A model generated the notes under the pieces. It was not told the origin of the DNA. It worked only from the letters and a program-made list of their open reading frames with translations, and searched no databases. The translations under genes and the position numbers were made by a program. From Planctomycetota bacterium (GTDB lineage: Bacteria > Planctomycetota > JAJSAM01 > JAJVHW01), in NCBI GenBank assembly GCA_021414065.1, contig JAIOPE010000058.1:1-38536 (forward strand): a stretch of DNA of 38,536 nt, in the 5' to 3' direction. Below are positions 1 through 6,760 of the stretch, one piece after another (positions within the stretch are counted from its first letter, which is position 1; each line of letters begins with the position of its first letter).

Positions 1-747
1 CTCGGCCAGCGCGCGGCGAACTGGGTTTCGTGGTGGGAGCGGGAACGCCCCCTCGCGGCGTCGCGCGGCGGGTTCCTGCCGCCCGCGAAGAAACCGAAGT
101 CCGACGGCCGCTACGCCGAAGACCCGCCGCCGACCTACTACGGCGTCGAACTGTGGTCCGCGCGCGTCGGGTTCGTCCTCGACGTGAGCCGCAGCACGAA
201 CCGCAACTTCGCGCCGCCGTCAGGACTCGCGGCGCGCCTTCTCGGCGGCCAGCCGACCGTGACGATCCAGACCGCGTGCCAGAACGAGATCGCCGCCACG
301 CTCCGCACGTTCGACGCTCGCACGCAGATCGCGCTGTGGGCCTTCTCGACCGACGTCGCGTCGTGGAACCCGCGCATGGTCCCCGCCAACCGCGCGAACG
401 TGGACTCCGCCATCGGTTTCGTCCGCGCGCGGTCCCCCGACGGCGATACCAACTTCCACGCCGCCCTCCGCGCCGGTCTCGGCCTCGCCGAAGCCGACGC
501 GTGGTCCACGCGTCTCCCGTCCGGCCCCGACACCGTCACCTTCCTGACCGACGGCAGCCCGACGGTGGGGGAGATCACCGACCCCGAGGTCATCCTCCAG
601 TGGGCCGTCGAGGCGAACCGTTATCCCCGCGTCCGCCTCCACACGATCGCCATGGGCGCCCTCGGCGTCGACGAGCCCCTTCTCCAGCGCCTAGCCGCGC
701 GCAACGGCGGCGAGTTCCGCCAGGTGCGAGAGGAAGACCCGAAGTAG
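1..747 (+). CDS. von Willebrand factor A domain protein (3' end; start lies upstream)
   Basis: The frame is open from base 1, so the gene enters from the left; 248 codons are visible before TAG. A Trp-rich lead-in (NWVSWWERERP) is followed by a vWA domain. It has the MIDAS motif DVSRST starting at codon 181-183, the Thr of SPDGDTNF and the Asp of FLTDGSPT, the three loops that coordinate a divalent metal. vWA domains mediate metal-dependent protein interactions. Proteins of this build in planctomycete-like bacteria often carry HEAT repeats before the vWA domain, but that part is outside the window. The C terminus is complete and has no membrane anchor. The partner and precise role cannot be told from this fragment. 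Confidence 0.85.
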   Translation, partial: LGQRAANWVSWWERERPLAASRGGFLPPAKKPKSDGRYAEDPPPTYYGVELWSARVGFVLDVSRSTNRNFAPPSGLAARLLGGQPTVTIQTACQNEIAATLRTFDARTQIALWAFSTDVASWNPRMVPANRANVDSAIGFVRARSPDGDTNFHAALRAGLGLAEADAWSTRLPSGPDTVTFLTDGSPTVGEITDPEVILQWAVEANRYPRVRLHTIAMGALGVDEPLLQRLAARNGGEFRQVREEDPK

Positions 748-796
748 GGCCGGCGGGGGAGCGCGTTCAGGGAGCCGTGACTCAGCGAACTCAAGG

Positions 797-907
797 AACT
801 CAGGGGACTGGGTTCAGTTGAGCAGTTGAGCTGCGACCGGGGCTCGCATCCCCGGGGGAAGTGATGGCGCAACTGCTCAACTGCACCCTGTCCCCGCGCC
901 CTCGCGA
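797..907. repeat. palindromic intergenic repeat, copy 1
   Basis: This copy has an imperfect inverted repeat: GGTTCAGTTGAGCAGTTG at 811-828 against CAACTGCTCAACTGCACC at 870-887. It is flanked by GGGGACTGGG on the left and CCCTGTCCCC on the right, and the centre contains a second GGGG/CCCC hairpin. Nearly the same sequence recurs at 1235-1334, and a degenerate third copy lies at 1943-1990. The structure is like a REP/BIME or MITE-type non-autonomous element. No transposase is visible in the window. Confidence 0.75.
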
Positions 908-952
908 CGCGGAGCCGTCGCCTCTCGCGAGCCCTACCGCCCCCCCGGGGCG

Positions 953-961
953 TGCTATCCT
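953..961 (+). promoter_or_regulatory. putative extended -10 promoter element for the orphan addiction-module gene
   Basis: TGCTATCCT (TGn plus a -10-like TATCCT) lies 35 bases before the GTG at 997. The same hexamer occurs before other genes at 16693 and 27952. No convincing -35 is seen. Confidence 0.35.
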
Positions 962-996
962 GTGACCCGTCGCGCACTCGTCGCTCGGAGGTCTGC

Positions 997-1224
997 GTGA
1001 GCACTCGCCTGGATGTTCTGGAAGCCGAAGTCATGAAGCTCGGACCCGCCGATCGGTCGCATTTGCTGGAACGTCTGATCGCCAGCCTGGACGCCGATCC
1101 CGAGATCGAGTCGGCCTGGGAACGAGAGGCGGATCGGCGGGAGGCCGAGTTGACGTCCGGATCCGCGTCAGCTGTGCCCGGCCCGGACGCGATCGCTCGG
1201 CTTCGTGCAAGGCTCTCGCGTTGA
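997..1224 (+). CDS. putative addiction module component (antitoxin-like), orphan
   Basis: 75 residues. The pattern is typical of the small addiction-module component family (TIGR02574-like): an N-terminal helix with ALGPADRSHL-like spacing (here KLGPADRSHLLERLIASLD), then aW-E-R-E, then an acidic Arg-rich end (WEREADRREAEL, then PDAIARLRARL). Members normally sit just before a RelE/ParE-type toxin. Here no toxin follows; the gene is flanked on both sides by palindromic repeat copies. The GTG at 997 was chosen because GGAG lies 7 bases upstream. It may be a solitary antitoxin or the survivor of a lost pair. Confidence 0.7.
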   Translation: MSTRLDVLEAEVMKLGPADRSHLLERLIASLDADPEIESAWEREADRREAELTSGSASAVPGPDAIARLRARLSR

Positions 1225-1234
1225 ACTGGTCGTG

Positions 1235-1334
1235 AACTCAGGGGACTGGGTTCAGTTGAGCTGCGACCCCGGCTCGCATCCCCATGGAAGTGCTGGCGCA
1301 ACTGCTCAACTGAACCCTGTCCCCGCGCCCTCGA
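1235..1334. repeat. palindromic intergenic repeat, copy 2
   Basis: Near-identical to 797-907. The left arm GGTTCAGTTGAGC (1249-1261) is shortened by a small deletion relative to copy 1. The right arm CAACTGCTCAACTGAACC (1299-1316) pairs with it perfectly over the shared bases. Outer GGGGACTGGG and CCCTGTCCCC arms are retained. It lies 10 bases after the stop of the addiction-module gene, so it could also act as a transcript 3' end structure. Confidence 0.75.
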
Positions 1335-1392
1335 CGGGTGACCGGAACCCTGTCGCCGAAGGGACACGCCGACACGACGAGCGCTGCATCGT

Positions 1393-1417
1393 GGTGCAGT
1401 TTGGTGTAAGATGCACC
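1393..1417 (+). promoter_or_regulatory. putative promoter with operator dyad for the RHH pair
   Basis: A -10-like TAAGAT occupies 1407-1412, only 6 bases before the ATG at 1419, so the transcript would be nearly leaderless. The box sits inside the inverted repeat GGTGCA (1393-1398) / TGCACC (1412-1417). It also lies inside a second dyad, TGCATC (1385-1390) / GATGCA (1410-1415). Ribbon-helix-helix antitoxins commonly repress their own promoter by binding such dyads; that this one does is inference. Confidence 0.5.
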
Positions 1418-1418
1418 C

Positions 1419-1676
1419 ATGCCCGCCGCCGACAAGCCCGTCCGCCAGAGCGTGAGCCTCCCGCCACGCGTCGCCCGTCGCGTCAAGTCCCTCGCGAAGT
1501 CCCGCCGAACGAGCGCGAGCCGTGTGCTCGTCGATCTCATAGCGTCGGGTCTCGCTGCCGCCGACCGGGAGAAGCAGCACTTCCTCGACGTCGCCGAGCG
1601 ACTTGCGCAGTCGAAAGACCCCGCTGAACAGGCTCGTCTGAAGGACGAGCTCGCCCGCCTGACGTTCGGCGACTGA
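1419..1676 (+). CDS. ribbon-helix-helix (CopG/Arc-type) DNA-binding protein, likely antitoxin
   Basis: 85 residues. The N-terminal stretch VRQSVSLPPRVARRVKSLAK followed by RRTSASRVLVDLIASGL has the beta-strand, helix, turn (SASR), helix pattern of the RHH fold. The rest is a charged helical tail (EKQHFLDVAERLAQ, then ARLKDELARL), which in antitoxins usually contacts the toxin. The ATG at 1419 follows a -10-like box with almost no leader. Its TGA overlaps the next ATG (TGATG at 1674-1678), which indicates coupled translation with the downstream gene. The role as antitoxin and autorepressor is inferred from architecture. Confidence 0.75.
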   Translation: MPAADKPVRQSVSLPPRVARRVKSLAKSRRTSASRVLVDLIASGLAAADREKQHFLDVAERLAQSKDPAEQARLKDELARLTFGD

Positions 1677-1918
1677 TGCCGAAGATCCAGTGGACGGATC
1701 TGCCAGTCGCGTTGCGGGAACACCTCGTCGAGCGCGTCCGGGAGCGCATGATCAACGCGGAGGATCTCTACGCTCTGAAGCTGTGGAGAGAGACCGCTCC
1801 GGACGCCCCGGATGGCCCGTGGTTCAGGGACTTCGGCTCGTTCAAACTGTGCGGCGAGGGGAAGTTCCCGAAGACGTTCCTGCTTCGCGGCCAGCTCGCC
1901 AAAGGGCAGCGTCGCTGA
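1676..1918 (+). CDS. small conserved protein coupled to the RHH gene, candidate toxin or partner
   Basis: 80 residues, starting on the last base of the RHH gene's stop codon. Notable stretches are IQWTDLPVALREHLVERVRE, an aromatic/acidic middle (EDLYALKLWRE, PDGPWFRDFGSFKLCGEG) and a basic end (KFPKTFLLRGQLAKGQRR). I do not recognise it as RelE, PIN/VapC, MazF or HicA. I recall similar small proteins lying beside RHH genes in other bacteria, but cannot check this. The size, basic C terminus, order and 1-base overlap fit a toxin-antitoxin arrangement; the activity is unknown. Confidence 0.65.
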   Translation: MPKIQWTDLPVALREHLVERVRERMINAEDLYALKLWRETAPDAPDGPWFRDFGSFKLCGEGKFPKTFLLRGQLAKGQRR

Positions 1919-1942
1919 GCGATGCCGGCGCGCGTTGACACA

Positions 1943-1990
1943 CAGGGGCGGGCCGAGGTCAACTCAGCCCTGCCCCCGCGCCCTCGCGAT
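1943..1990. repeat. degenerate third copy of the palindromic repeat
   Basis: TCAACTCAGCCCTGCCCCCG and the following CGCCCTCGCGA align with the right end of copies 1 and 2. CAGGGGCGGG at 1943-1952 is a shortened left arm. Most of the centre is missing. Confidence 0.5.
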
Positions 1991-2012
1991 GTGACGCGTG
2001 TCGGGGCCGGTG

Positions 2013-2018
2013 TACATT
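2013..2018 (+). promoter_or_regulatory. putative -10 box (TACATT)
   Basis: TGTACATTGACGCG places a -10-like box 7 bases before the small ORF at 2025. No clear -35 is seen. The near-leaderless geometry resembles that at 1407. Confidence 0.3.
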
Positions 2019-2024
2019 GACGCG

Positions 2025-2096
2025 ATGAGCACCATCGCGGTGCCACGGGGCCGGCGCGAACCGGCCGAGGTGAACATGCGGAGTCGGGCGGGATGA
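2025..2096 (+). CDS. 23-residue ORF coupled to the next gene (leader peptide or remnant)
   Basis: ATG at 2025 gives MSTIAVPRGRREPAEVNMRS plus AG and stops with a TGA that overlaps the ATG of the gene at 2093 (ATGA). It lies just after a -10-like box. The overlap pattern is the same as between true genes of this genome, so it may be translated. Its length suggests a leader peptide or a truncated gene; no family is recognised. Confidence 0.35.
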   Translation: MSTIAVPRGRREPAEVNMRSRAG

Positions 2097-2725
2097 GGCC
2101 GGCGGCGATCTTTGTGCCACTGGCCGTGGTCTGTGCCGGCGTCTGCTGGTACATCGCGTCGCGCGGCGCGAGCGAGTCGGTAGTCCCGGTGCGATCGGCG
2201 ACGCCTGCGGTCGAGGCAGAGTCCGACGCTCGGAGCCGGGGCTCTGTCCAGGGCGAAGTCCGGCTCGGCACGAAGGCGGAGTTCGATGCCAAGGTCGAGA
2301 TCGGACGCGGCAAGGCGACGACTCCGGACGACGCACTGGACGCGCTCGTCGCCGCGACGGACGCCTTCCGGAGCGGCGACTGGGCGAGCTCGGCAGATCG
2401 GGCGCTGGAACTGGCGGTGGCAGTCGAGGTGTGCAGGTCGTATCAGCCGGACTCCGTGCGCGTTGCGAGGGGGCGGCTCGTGGATGCGACCGGTGTTCGA
2501 CGGGCGGTGCTGATCGATGCTCTCGCGACGATTGGCGGGCCGGACGCTGCGTCGGCGCTTCAAGACGTGGACTTCGCTGTGCTGACGGACCGCGAACTGC
2601 GTAGCGTGGCTCGACTCGCGGCCGACCTGGAGCCCGAGGCCGCCCGCGAATTGAAGCAGCGAGTTCGAGCGCATGCGTCGCCACGGCTCAGCGCGGAGCT
2701 TGACGCGCCGAGGGAGCCGCGGTGA
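2093..2725 (+). CDS. hypothetical membrane-anchored protein
   Basis: 210 residues. A hydrophobic segment at about residues 4-20 (AAIFVPLAVVCAGVCWYIA) would be an uncleaved signal anchor or signal peptide. The rest is alpha-helical and Ala/Asp-rich, with a HEAT- or TPR-like feel (DDALDALVAATDAFRSGDWA, RRAVLIDALATIGGPDAASA). No catalytic motif was found. The ATG at 2093 overlaps the short ORF before it, and the gene's TGA overlaps the GTG of the next gene at 2722. The two genes therefore form a coupled pair of unknown function. Confidence 0.6.
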   Translation: MRPAAIFVPLAVVCAGVCWYIASRGASESVVPVRSATPAVEAESDARSRGSVQGEVRLGTKAEFDAKVEIGRGKATTPDDALDALVAATDAFRSGDWASSADRALELAVAVEVCRSYQPDSVRVARGRLVDATGVRRAVLIDALATIGGPDAASALQDVDFAVLTDRELRSVARLAADLEPEAARELKQRVRAHASPRLSAELDAPREPR

Positions 2726-3252
2726 CGTCGCTCGACCGACCGCGGAGCACCCAACGAGGCAAGGGGCCGACGAGCCCGCTGCGGCGGCAACTAGCGCGCA
2801 TGACTCGTCGTGTCGGCATTCCAGTAACCGCCACGATGTGCGTGCTGTGCGTCGGCGTCGCGATGTGGTGCACTGCGGCGGCCCAGCCTCCGAGGCGTCT
2901 CTGGGTCCATGTGATCCGGTACCGCGCGGCGCATGGGCCCGCGCTCGACGTCGATCGTCAAGATGTCCGAGTGGCGGACGGACGTGAACTCCGCCGTTGC
3001 GATGACTTCGTGGTCGTAGGAGTCGGCGGGGTCACCGGAAGTGTGCGCGACGATGCCGGGGCGTTGGGCACCGAGGTGACGCGCATGTCCAAACAGAACG
3101 GCTCGATCATCCATGTGGACGTCGCCGGCGCGCCCATTCACTGGGTCCGAGCGCACTTGGGCGCTGCTTCCCGCGGCGACCGACTCGTGCCCACCGGTGC
3201 CACGCGCGTTCTCGAAGGGCGCCTCTGGATCGAGGTCTCCGCGGCGCCCTGA
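2722..3252 (+). CDS. hypothetical exported or membrane-anchored protein
   Basis: 176 residues from a GTG start that overlaps the preceding stop (GTGA at 2722-2725). A basic N terminus of about 30 residues precedes one hydrophobic helix (about 32-54, ending in WCTAAAQPP), so it is probably a type II anchor or a late signal peptide. The remaining domain is beta-rich (ALDVDRQDVRVADGRELRRC, VVVGVGGVTGSVRDDAGALG). The family is not recognised. It is followed by a 272-base gap (3253-3524) with no coding sequence I can support. Confidence 0.55.
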   Translation: MTSLDRPRSTQRGKGPTSPLRRQLARMTRRVGIPVTATMCVLCVGVAMWCTAAAQPPRRLWVHVIRYRAAHGPALDVDRQDVRVADGRELRRCDDFVVVGVGGVTGSVRDDAGALGTEVTRMSKQNGSIIHVDVAGAPIHWVRAHLGAASRGDRLVPTGATRVLEGRLWIEVSAAP

Positions 3253-3452
3253 CTCGCTGGACGCCGCGAGTGCGGCCGCCACGCGTCGGTGACGAGGTGC
3301 GGGTTGGTTTCCGCGCGGCGCGAACTCCCGTGGGACTCGCGGTCGTCTCCGCGCATGGCCGCGCGTCCTCGCGACTCGAGTTGGCGCGCGCGTCGAGGGT
3401 CTGTCAGCATGCGTCGCGCGCCCGCGCGCAGTCGATGCGGCCGAGTTCCACA

Positions 3453-3458
3453 TATGAT
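3453..3458 (+). promoter_or_regulatory. putative -10 box TATGAT
   Basis: CACATATGATCC in the 3253-3524 gap has a near-consensus -10 hexamer about 65 bases before the GTG at 3525. The rest of this gap shows no feature I can name. Confidence 0.35.
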
Positions 3459-3524
3459 CCGGGGCGGACGCGGGGGAAGCTGCGACCCGAGCGGGGTTCC
3501 GCCGGTGACGCGAGGAGGTGGTGC

Positions 3525-3827
3525 GTGTTCTTCATCGTCTGGCGTGGCAACGGGTTGATGGCATTGCCGGTCCTGATCGCGACCGCGCTGCCGGCCCTTG
3601 CGTTCTACGGCGGCAGGCACGCGTCGGTCGGCGTGATGCTGAGCGGCATCGTGGCATTCCTCGGCGGACTCCTCTGCGTGCGTTTCGGGCGGAGGTGGAA
3701 CGCCGTCGAGGTTCAGCACACGCTGTACTGGTTGGCGCCCGAGCGGTGGGGCTACGGCTACGTGGCGCTCGGCGTGGTCCTCTGGTGCGCGGGCGCGGTG
3801 GGGCTCGTCCAGCGGCTGTTGGCGTAG
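3525..3827 (+). CDS. small integral membrane protein, unknown function
   Basis: 100 residues. The GTG start at 3525 is fixed by a perfect AGGAGG at 3513-3518, 6 bases upstream. Three hydrophobic segments are visible: about 10-27 (LMALPVLIATALPALAFY), 35-52 (SVGVMLSGIVAFLGGLL) and 77-95 (YGYVALGVVLWCAGAVGLV). A polar stretch, RRWNAVEVQHTLYWLAPERW, lies between the last two. No known family was recognised. The gene ends 7 bases from the end of the convergent gene at 3835. Confidence 0.65.
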   Translation: MFFIVWRGNGLMALPVLIATALPALAFYGGRHASVGVMLSGIVAFLGGLLCVRFGRRWNAVEVQHTLYWLAPERWGYGYVALGVVLWCAGAVGLVQRLLA

Positions 3828-3834
3828 GCGCCGT

Positions 3835-4371
3835 CTACCGATCGTCGTCCTCTTCCTCGTCCTCGCGCTGGCCCGGAAACGGGGCGATCGGCGTGCGGCT
3901 CCCGTCCACGGAGTGTTTCACGTACGCTGACGCCGCTCCGCGCACGTACACCAACTCGCCGCCGCTGTGCCCGACCGCGTAGCCGAGTCCGAGCACTGCG
4001 AACGTCCCGGCCGTCGCCGCGCTTGCCACGAGCTTCCGCGCCCGCTCGCCTGGCAGCGCGGCCCCGGCGACCGTCAGCGCCAGCACCACGCCCGCGCCGA
4101 GGACGAACCGCTCCGCCCGCTCCTCGTGTTCGTGGATCGGCCGCTTCCCCGTGACGTGCTCGACGCGGTCCTCCTCGTCCTCGCCCGTCTCCTTCGCAAC
4201 GAGCGCGCTCCCGAAGAGCATCGCCTGGAACAGTGCGACGACGAGCCAGGTCCGCCGGTCGGTCTTCCCGAACCACCACGCCGTCACGACGAGCAGCGCC
4301 ACCAGCGGGATCGCGACCGACAGCCCGATCGGCAGGTGAACGACCTTGGGGTGGAACGTGAGTTCGTCCAT
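3835..4371 (-). CDS. DUF2231-like membrane protein
   Basis: 178 residues. The N terminus, MDELTFHPKVVHLPIGLSVA, shows the HPxxVHLPIGL signature of DUF2231-type membrane proteins. Four hydrophobic helices are seen: near 14-32, 41-58, 90-106 and 117-134. Between the first and second pairs lies a loop rich in His and acidic residues (GEDEEDRVEHVTGKRPIHEH). The C terminus is strongly acidic (REDEEEDDDR). The conserved His residues of this family have been suggested to bind metal or heme, but that is not demonstrated here. It is divergent from the complex I operon across a 286-base gap. Confidence 0.7.
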   Translation of the reverse strand: MDELTFHPKVVHLPIGLSVAIPLVALLVVTAWWFGKTDRRTWLVVALFQAMLFGSALVAKETGEDEEDRVEHVTGKRPIHEHEERAERFVLGAGVVLALTVAGAALPGERARKLVASAATAGTFAVLGLGYAVGHSGGELVYVRGAASAYVKHSVDGSRTPIAPFPGQREDEEEDDDR

Positions 4372-4657
4372 GTGGGGGACTCCGGGGGAAGGGGACGGGC
4401 GGCGAGTCTACGCGGGCAGCGCCTTGCGTTCTCCTCCGTCCGGCCCGGCCGTCCCGCGCGGCGGAGGCGCGTCGCGGGCGAGATCGCCCGTCGATCCACC
4501 GCTTCTCCCCGCCGTTCCGTGCTGGCGACGGCGGCGTGGCGGGCGTAGCTTCCCGATCGGTCGCGGGCTCCGCGGCCGGCGCCGCTTCCGAATCGGCTAC
4601 CGGGCGTCCCCCGGCAGCCGTAGCATCGCCCCCTTTCCGGGCCGAGGAACCACCGAA
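4372..4657. other. 286-base divergent intergenic region before nuoA
   Basis: This region lies between the start of the DUF2231-like gene (minus) and nuoA (plus), so it should hold both promoters. I see no strong sigma-70 consensus. TAGCAT at 4621-4626 is a weak -10 candidate for nuoA. GAGGA at 4644-4648 is the ribosome site of nuoA. Confidence 0.4.
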
Positions 4658-5161
4658 GTGCCACAGGACACCCTCAACCAAGACTTCGCGACGATCCTGG
4701 TGTTCCTGGTCTTCGGGGCCCTGTTCGTCATCGCGAACATGGTCCTCGTCGGGCGGCTCATCCGCTCGAAGACCAAGTACACCGAGGGCAAGAGCACGGT
4801 CTACGAGTGCGGCGAGCCGACCTTCGGGTCGGCGTTCGTCCGGTTCGACATCCGCTTCTACGTGCTGGCGGTGGTGTTCGCGATCTTCGACGTCGAAGTC
4901 GTGTTCCTCTTCCCCTGGGCCGCGGTGATGAAGTCGCTCGGGCCGGTCGCGTGGCTCGAGGCGGCGGCGTTCGTCGGGGTCCTGGGCGTCGGGCTCGCCT
5001 ACATCTGGCGCAAGGGCGACATCGACTGGATTCCGGCGCACGGACACACGCGCCAGGCTGGAAAGACGCTCCCCGGAGAGCTCACGACCGTCCCGACCGA
5101 CGGCGTCCCGGCCGCGACGATCCCTGCGATCGCCACCCCTGCCGTGGCGGAGGCCCGATGA
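4658..5161 (+). CDS. nuoA: NADH-quinone oxidoreductase subunit A
   Basis: Small membrane subunit of respiratory complex I, close to the quinone-chamber junction. 167 residues from GTG at 4658, preceded by GAGGA. Three membrane helices are seen at about 13-33, 68-88 and 95-113. The family signature [11 protein letters not shown] plus [20 protein letters not shown] (the TM2 motif with conserved Asp and Glu) and FLFPWA are intact. The C terminus, from about residue 125, is a low-complexity extension longer than in most NuoA proteins. It overlaps nuoB by 4 bases (ATGA at 5158-5161). It is the first gene of the nuo operon. Confidence 0.95.
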   Translation: MPQDTLNQDFATILVFLVFGALFVIANMVLVGRLIRSKTKYTEGKSTVYECGEPTFGSAFVRFDIRFYVLAVVFAIFDVEVVFLFPWAAVMKSLGPVAWLEAAAFVGVLGVGLAYIWRKGDIDWIPAHGHTRQAGKTLPGELTTVPTDGVPAATIPAIATPAVAEAR

Positions 5162-6162
5162 CCGAGGTCTATCGCTCGACCGACTGGAATCTCATGCGTC
5201 CGGGTCCCGGCGGCGGGATCGACGACGACGCAGCGATCCTGACGAACATCGCGCTCGCAGGCGACCTGATCGCCTGGGGCCGCGGGAACGCCGTCTGGCC
5301 TATGACGTTCGGGCTCGCCTGCTGCGCGATCGAGATGATGGCGTTCGCCGGCACGCGCTACGACGTGGACCGCTTCGGCTCGGGCGCCTTCCGCGCCACG
5401 CCGCGGCAGGCCGACCTGATGATCACGGCGGGCACCGTCACCTACAAGATGGCCCACCGCGTCCGGCGCCTCTGGGAGCAGATGGCCGAGCCGAAGTGGG
5501 TCATCGCGATGGGAGCCTGCACCGTCGGCGGGGGGCCCTACTCGAAGTACGGCTACCACGTCGTCCAGGGCGTGGACCTCGTGATCCCGGTGGACGTCCA
5601 CATCCCCGGCTGCCCGCCGCGCCCCGAGGCGCTCATCGACGCCCTGATGAAGCTCCAGGAACTGATCAAGCCCCGCGGATCGATCACCCAGCAGGCGTCG
5701 ATCGCCGACGCGATCCGGAAGGGCCAGAACGAGCTCATCCTCGGCAAGATGCCCGAGGGCTCGAGCCCGATGCCGGTCGCTGCGGCCGCCGCACCCGCGA
5801 AGACGGTCGTCGCCGCCGGCGGGGCACCGAAGGCACCGTCGCTCTCGCCGCCGCTCCCGGGCGCCCCGAAGCTCCCCGGTGCGCCCGCGCTCCCCGGTGC
5901 GCCAAAGCCGCCGTCGCCTCCGCTTCCCCCTGGGATGAAGGCCCCGTCGGCACCGTCAGCGCCGAAGCCGCCCGCGGCTCCCACGCAAGCGACCACCGTT
6001 CCTGCGGCAGCTTCGGCTTCAACGCTCGGCACTGAAGACGCCACGCTCGTGATGTCGCCCACGCAGCTCAAGCCGACCGGTCCGCTCCCGTCCTGGGTGA
6101 AGTCCACCGCTGCGAAGCCGTTCGGCCCGCCGGTCCCCTACGTCCCGATCCACAAGAGGTAG
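5158..6162 (+). CDS. nuoB: NADH-quinone oxidoreductase subunit B with long Pro/Gly/Ala-rich C-terminal extension
   Basis: Peripheral-arm subunit that carries the terminal Fe-S cluster N2 and passes electrons to quinone. 334 residues; the family is usually about 160-220. The core (residues 1 to about 195) has all four cluster ligands: tandem Cys55-Cys56 in [10 protein letters not shown], Cys121 in [14 protein letters not shown] and Cys152 in IPGCPPRPE. From about residue 200 there is a 135-residue tail with repeated [14 protein letters not shown] units, ending in [11 protein letters not shown] very similar tail occurs on the ferritin-like protein at the end of the same operon. Tail function is unknown. 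It starts within the nuoA stop and is followed 7 bases later by nuoC. Confidence 0.95.
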   Translation: MTEVYRSTDWNLMRPGPGGGIDDDAAILTNIALAGDLIAWGRGNAVWPMTFGLACCAIEMMAFAGTRYDVDRFGSGAFRATPRQADLMITAGTVTYKMAHRVRRLWEQMAEPKWVIAMGACTVGGGPYSKYGYHVVQGVDLVIPVDVHIPGCPPRPEALIDALMKLQELIKPRGSITQQASIADAIRKGQNELILGKMPEGSSPMPVAAAAAPAKTVVAAGGAPKAPSLSPPLPGAPKLPGAPALPGAPKPPSPPLPPGMKAPSAPSAPKPPAAPTQATTVPAAASASTLGTEDATLVMSPTQLKPTGPLPSWVKSTAAKPFGPPVPYVPIHKR

Positions 6163-6169
6163 CGCCAGC

Positions 6170-6760
6170 ATGGATACCAAGGAGATCGGCGCGCTCCTGA
6201 AGGAGCGGTTCGGAGACGACGTCCTGGACGTGTTCCAGGACGACCGTCACGGACACGTCCGGGTGACGCAGAAGGTGTTCGTCGAGGCGTCGCGGTTCCT
6301 CCGCGACGACCCCCGCACGCGGTTCGAGCAGCTTCACGACCTGACGGCCGTGGACTGGATCGACCACTTCGAGGTCGTGCTGCACCTCTGCTCGCTCTCG
6401 AAGCGGCTGAACTTCTGCCTGAAGACGCGCACGCCCTCCCGCGACGACGCGACCTGCCCGTCCGTGACGTCGGTCTGGCCGGGCGCCGACTGGCACGAGC
6501 GCGAGACGTGGGACCTGATGGGCGTCCGCTTCATCGGCCACCCCGACCTGCGCCGCATCCTCCTCCCGGAGGACTGGGAAGGCCACCCGCTCCGCAAGGA
6601 CGAGGGCAACCCGCTTGAGTACCACGGCATCCCCGGCATCGCGGCGATCCGCGGCGCCGAGGAGCGTCTCCGCGAAGAGGAACTCGCGAACAAGACGTCG
6701 CGCGCCGGCGGCCGGCCCGGACCGGACCGAGCGCCCGCTCGCACCGGGGGTGACGCATGA
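6170..6760 (+). CDS. nuoC: NADH-quinone oxidoreductase subunit C
   Basis: The 30 kDa-type peripheral subunit of complex I, which packs against NuoD. 196 residues. The diagnostic motif starts at about residue 109: [20 protein letters not shown] followed by [16 protein letters not shown]. The preceding beta-rich domain ([20 protein letters not shown]) also matches. NuoC is a separate gene here, not fused to NuoD as in enterobacteria. The C terminus is a short charged, low-complexity tail. Its stop overlaps the nuoD ATG (ATGA at 6757-6760). Confidence 0.95.
   Translation: MDTKEIGALLKERFGDDVLDVFQDDRHGHVRVTQKVFVEASRFLRDDPRTRFEQLHDLTAVDWIDHFEVVLHLCSLSKRLNFCLKTRTPSRDDATCPSVTSVWPGADWHERETWDLMGVRFIGHPDLRRILLPEDWEGHPLRKDEGNPLEYHGIPGIAAIRGAEERLREEELANKTSRAGGRPGPDRAPARTGGDA

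Noticed and set aside
138-642. Minus-strand open frames over the vWA gene
   Set aside because: The plus frame has the full MIDAS motif set; the minus frames have no recognisable domain.
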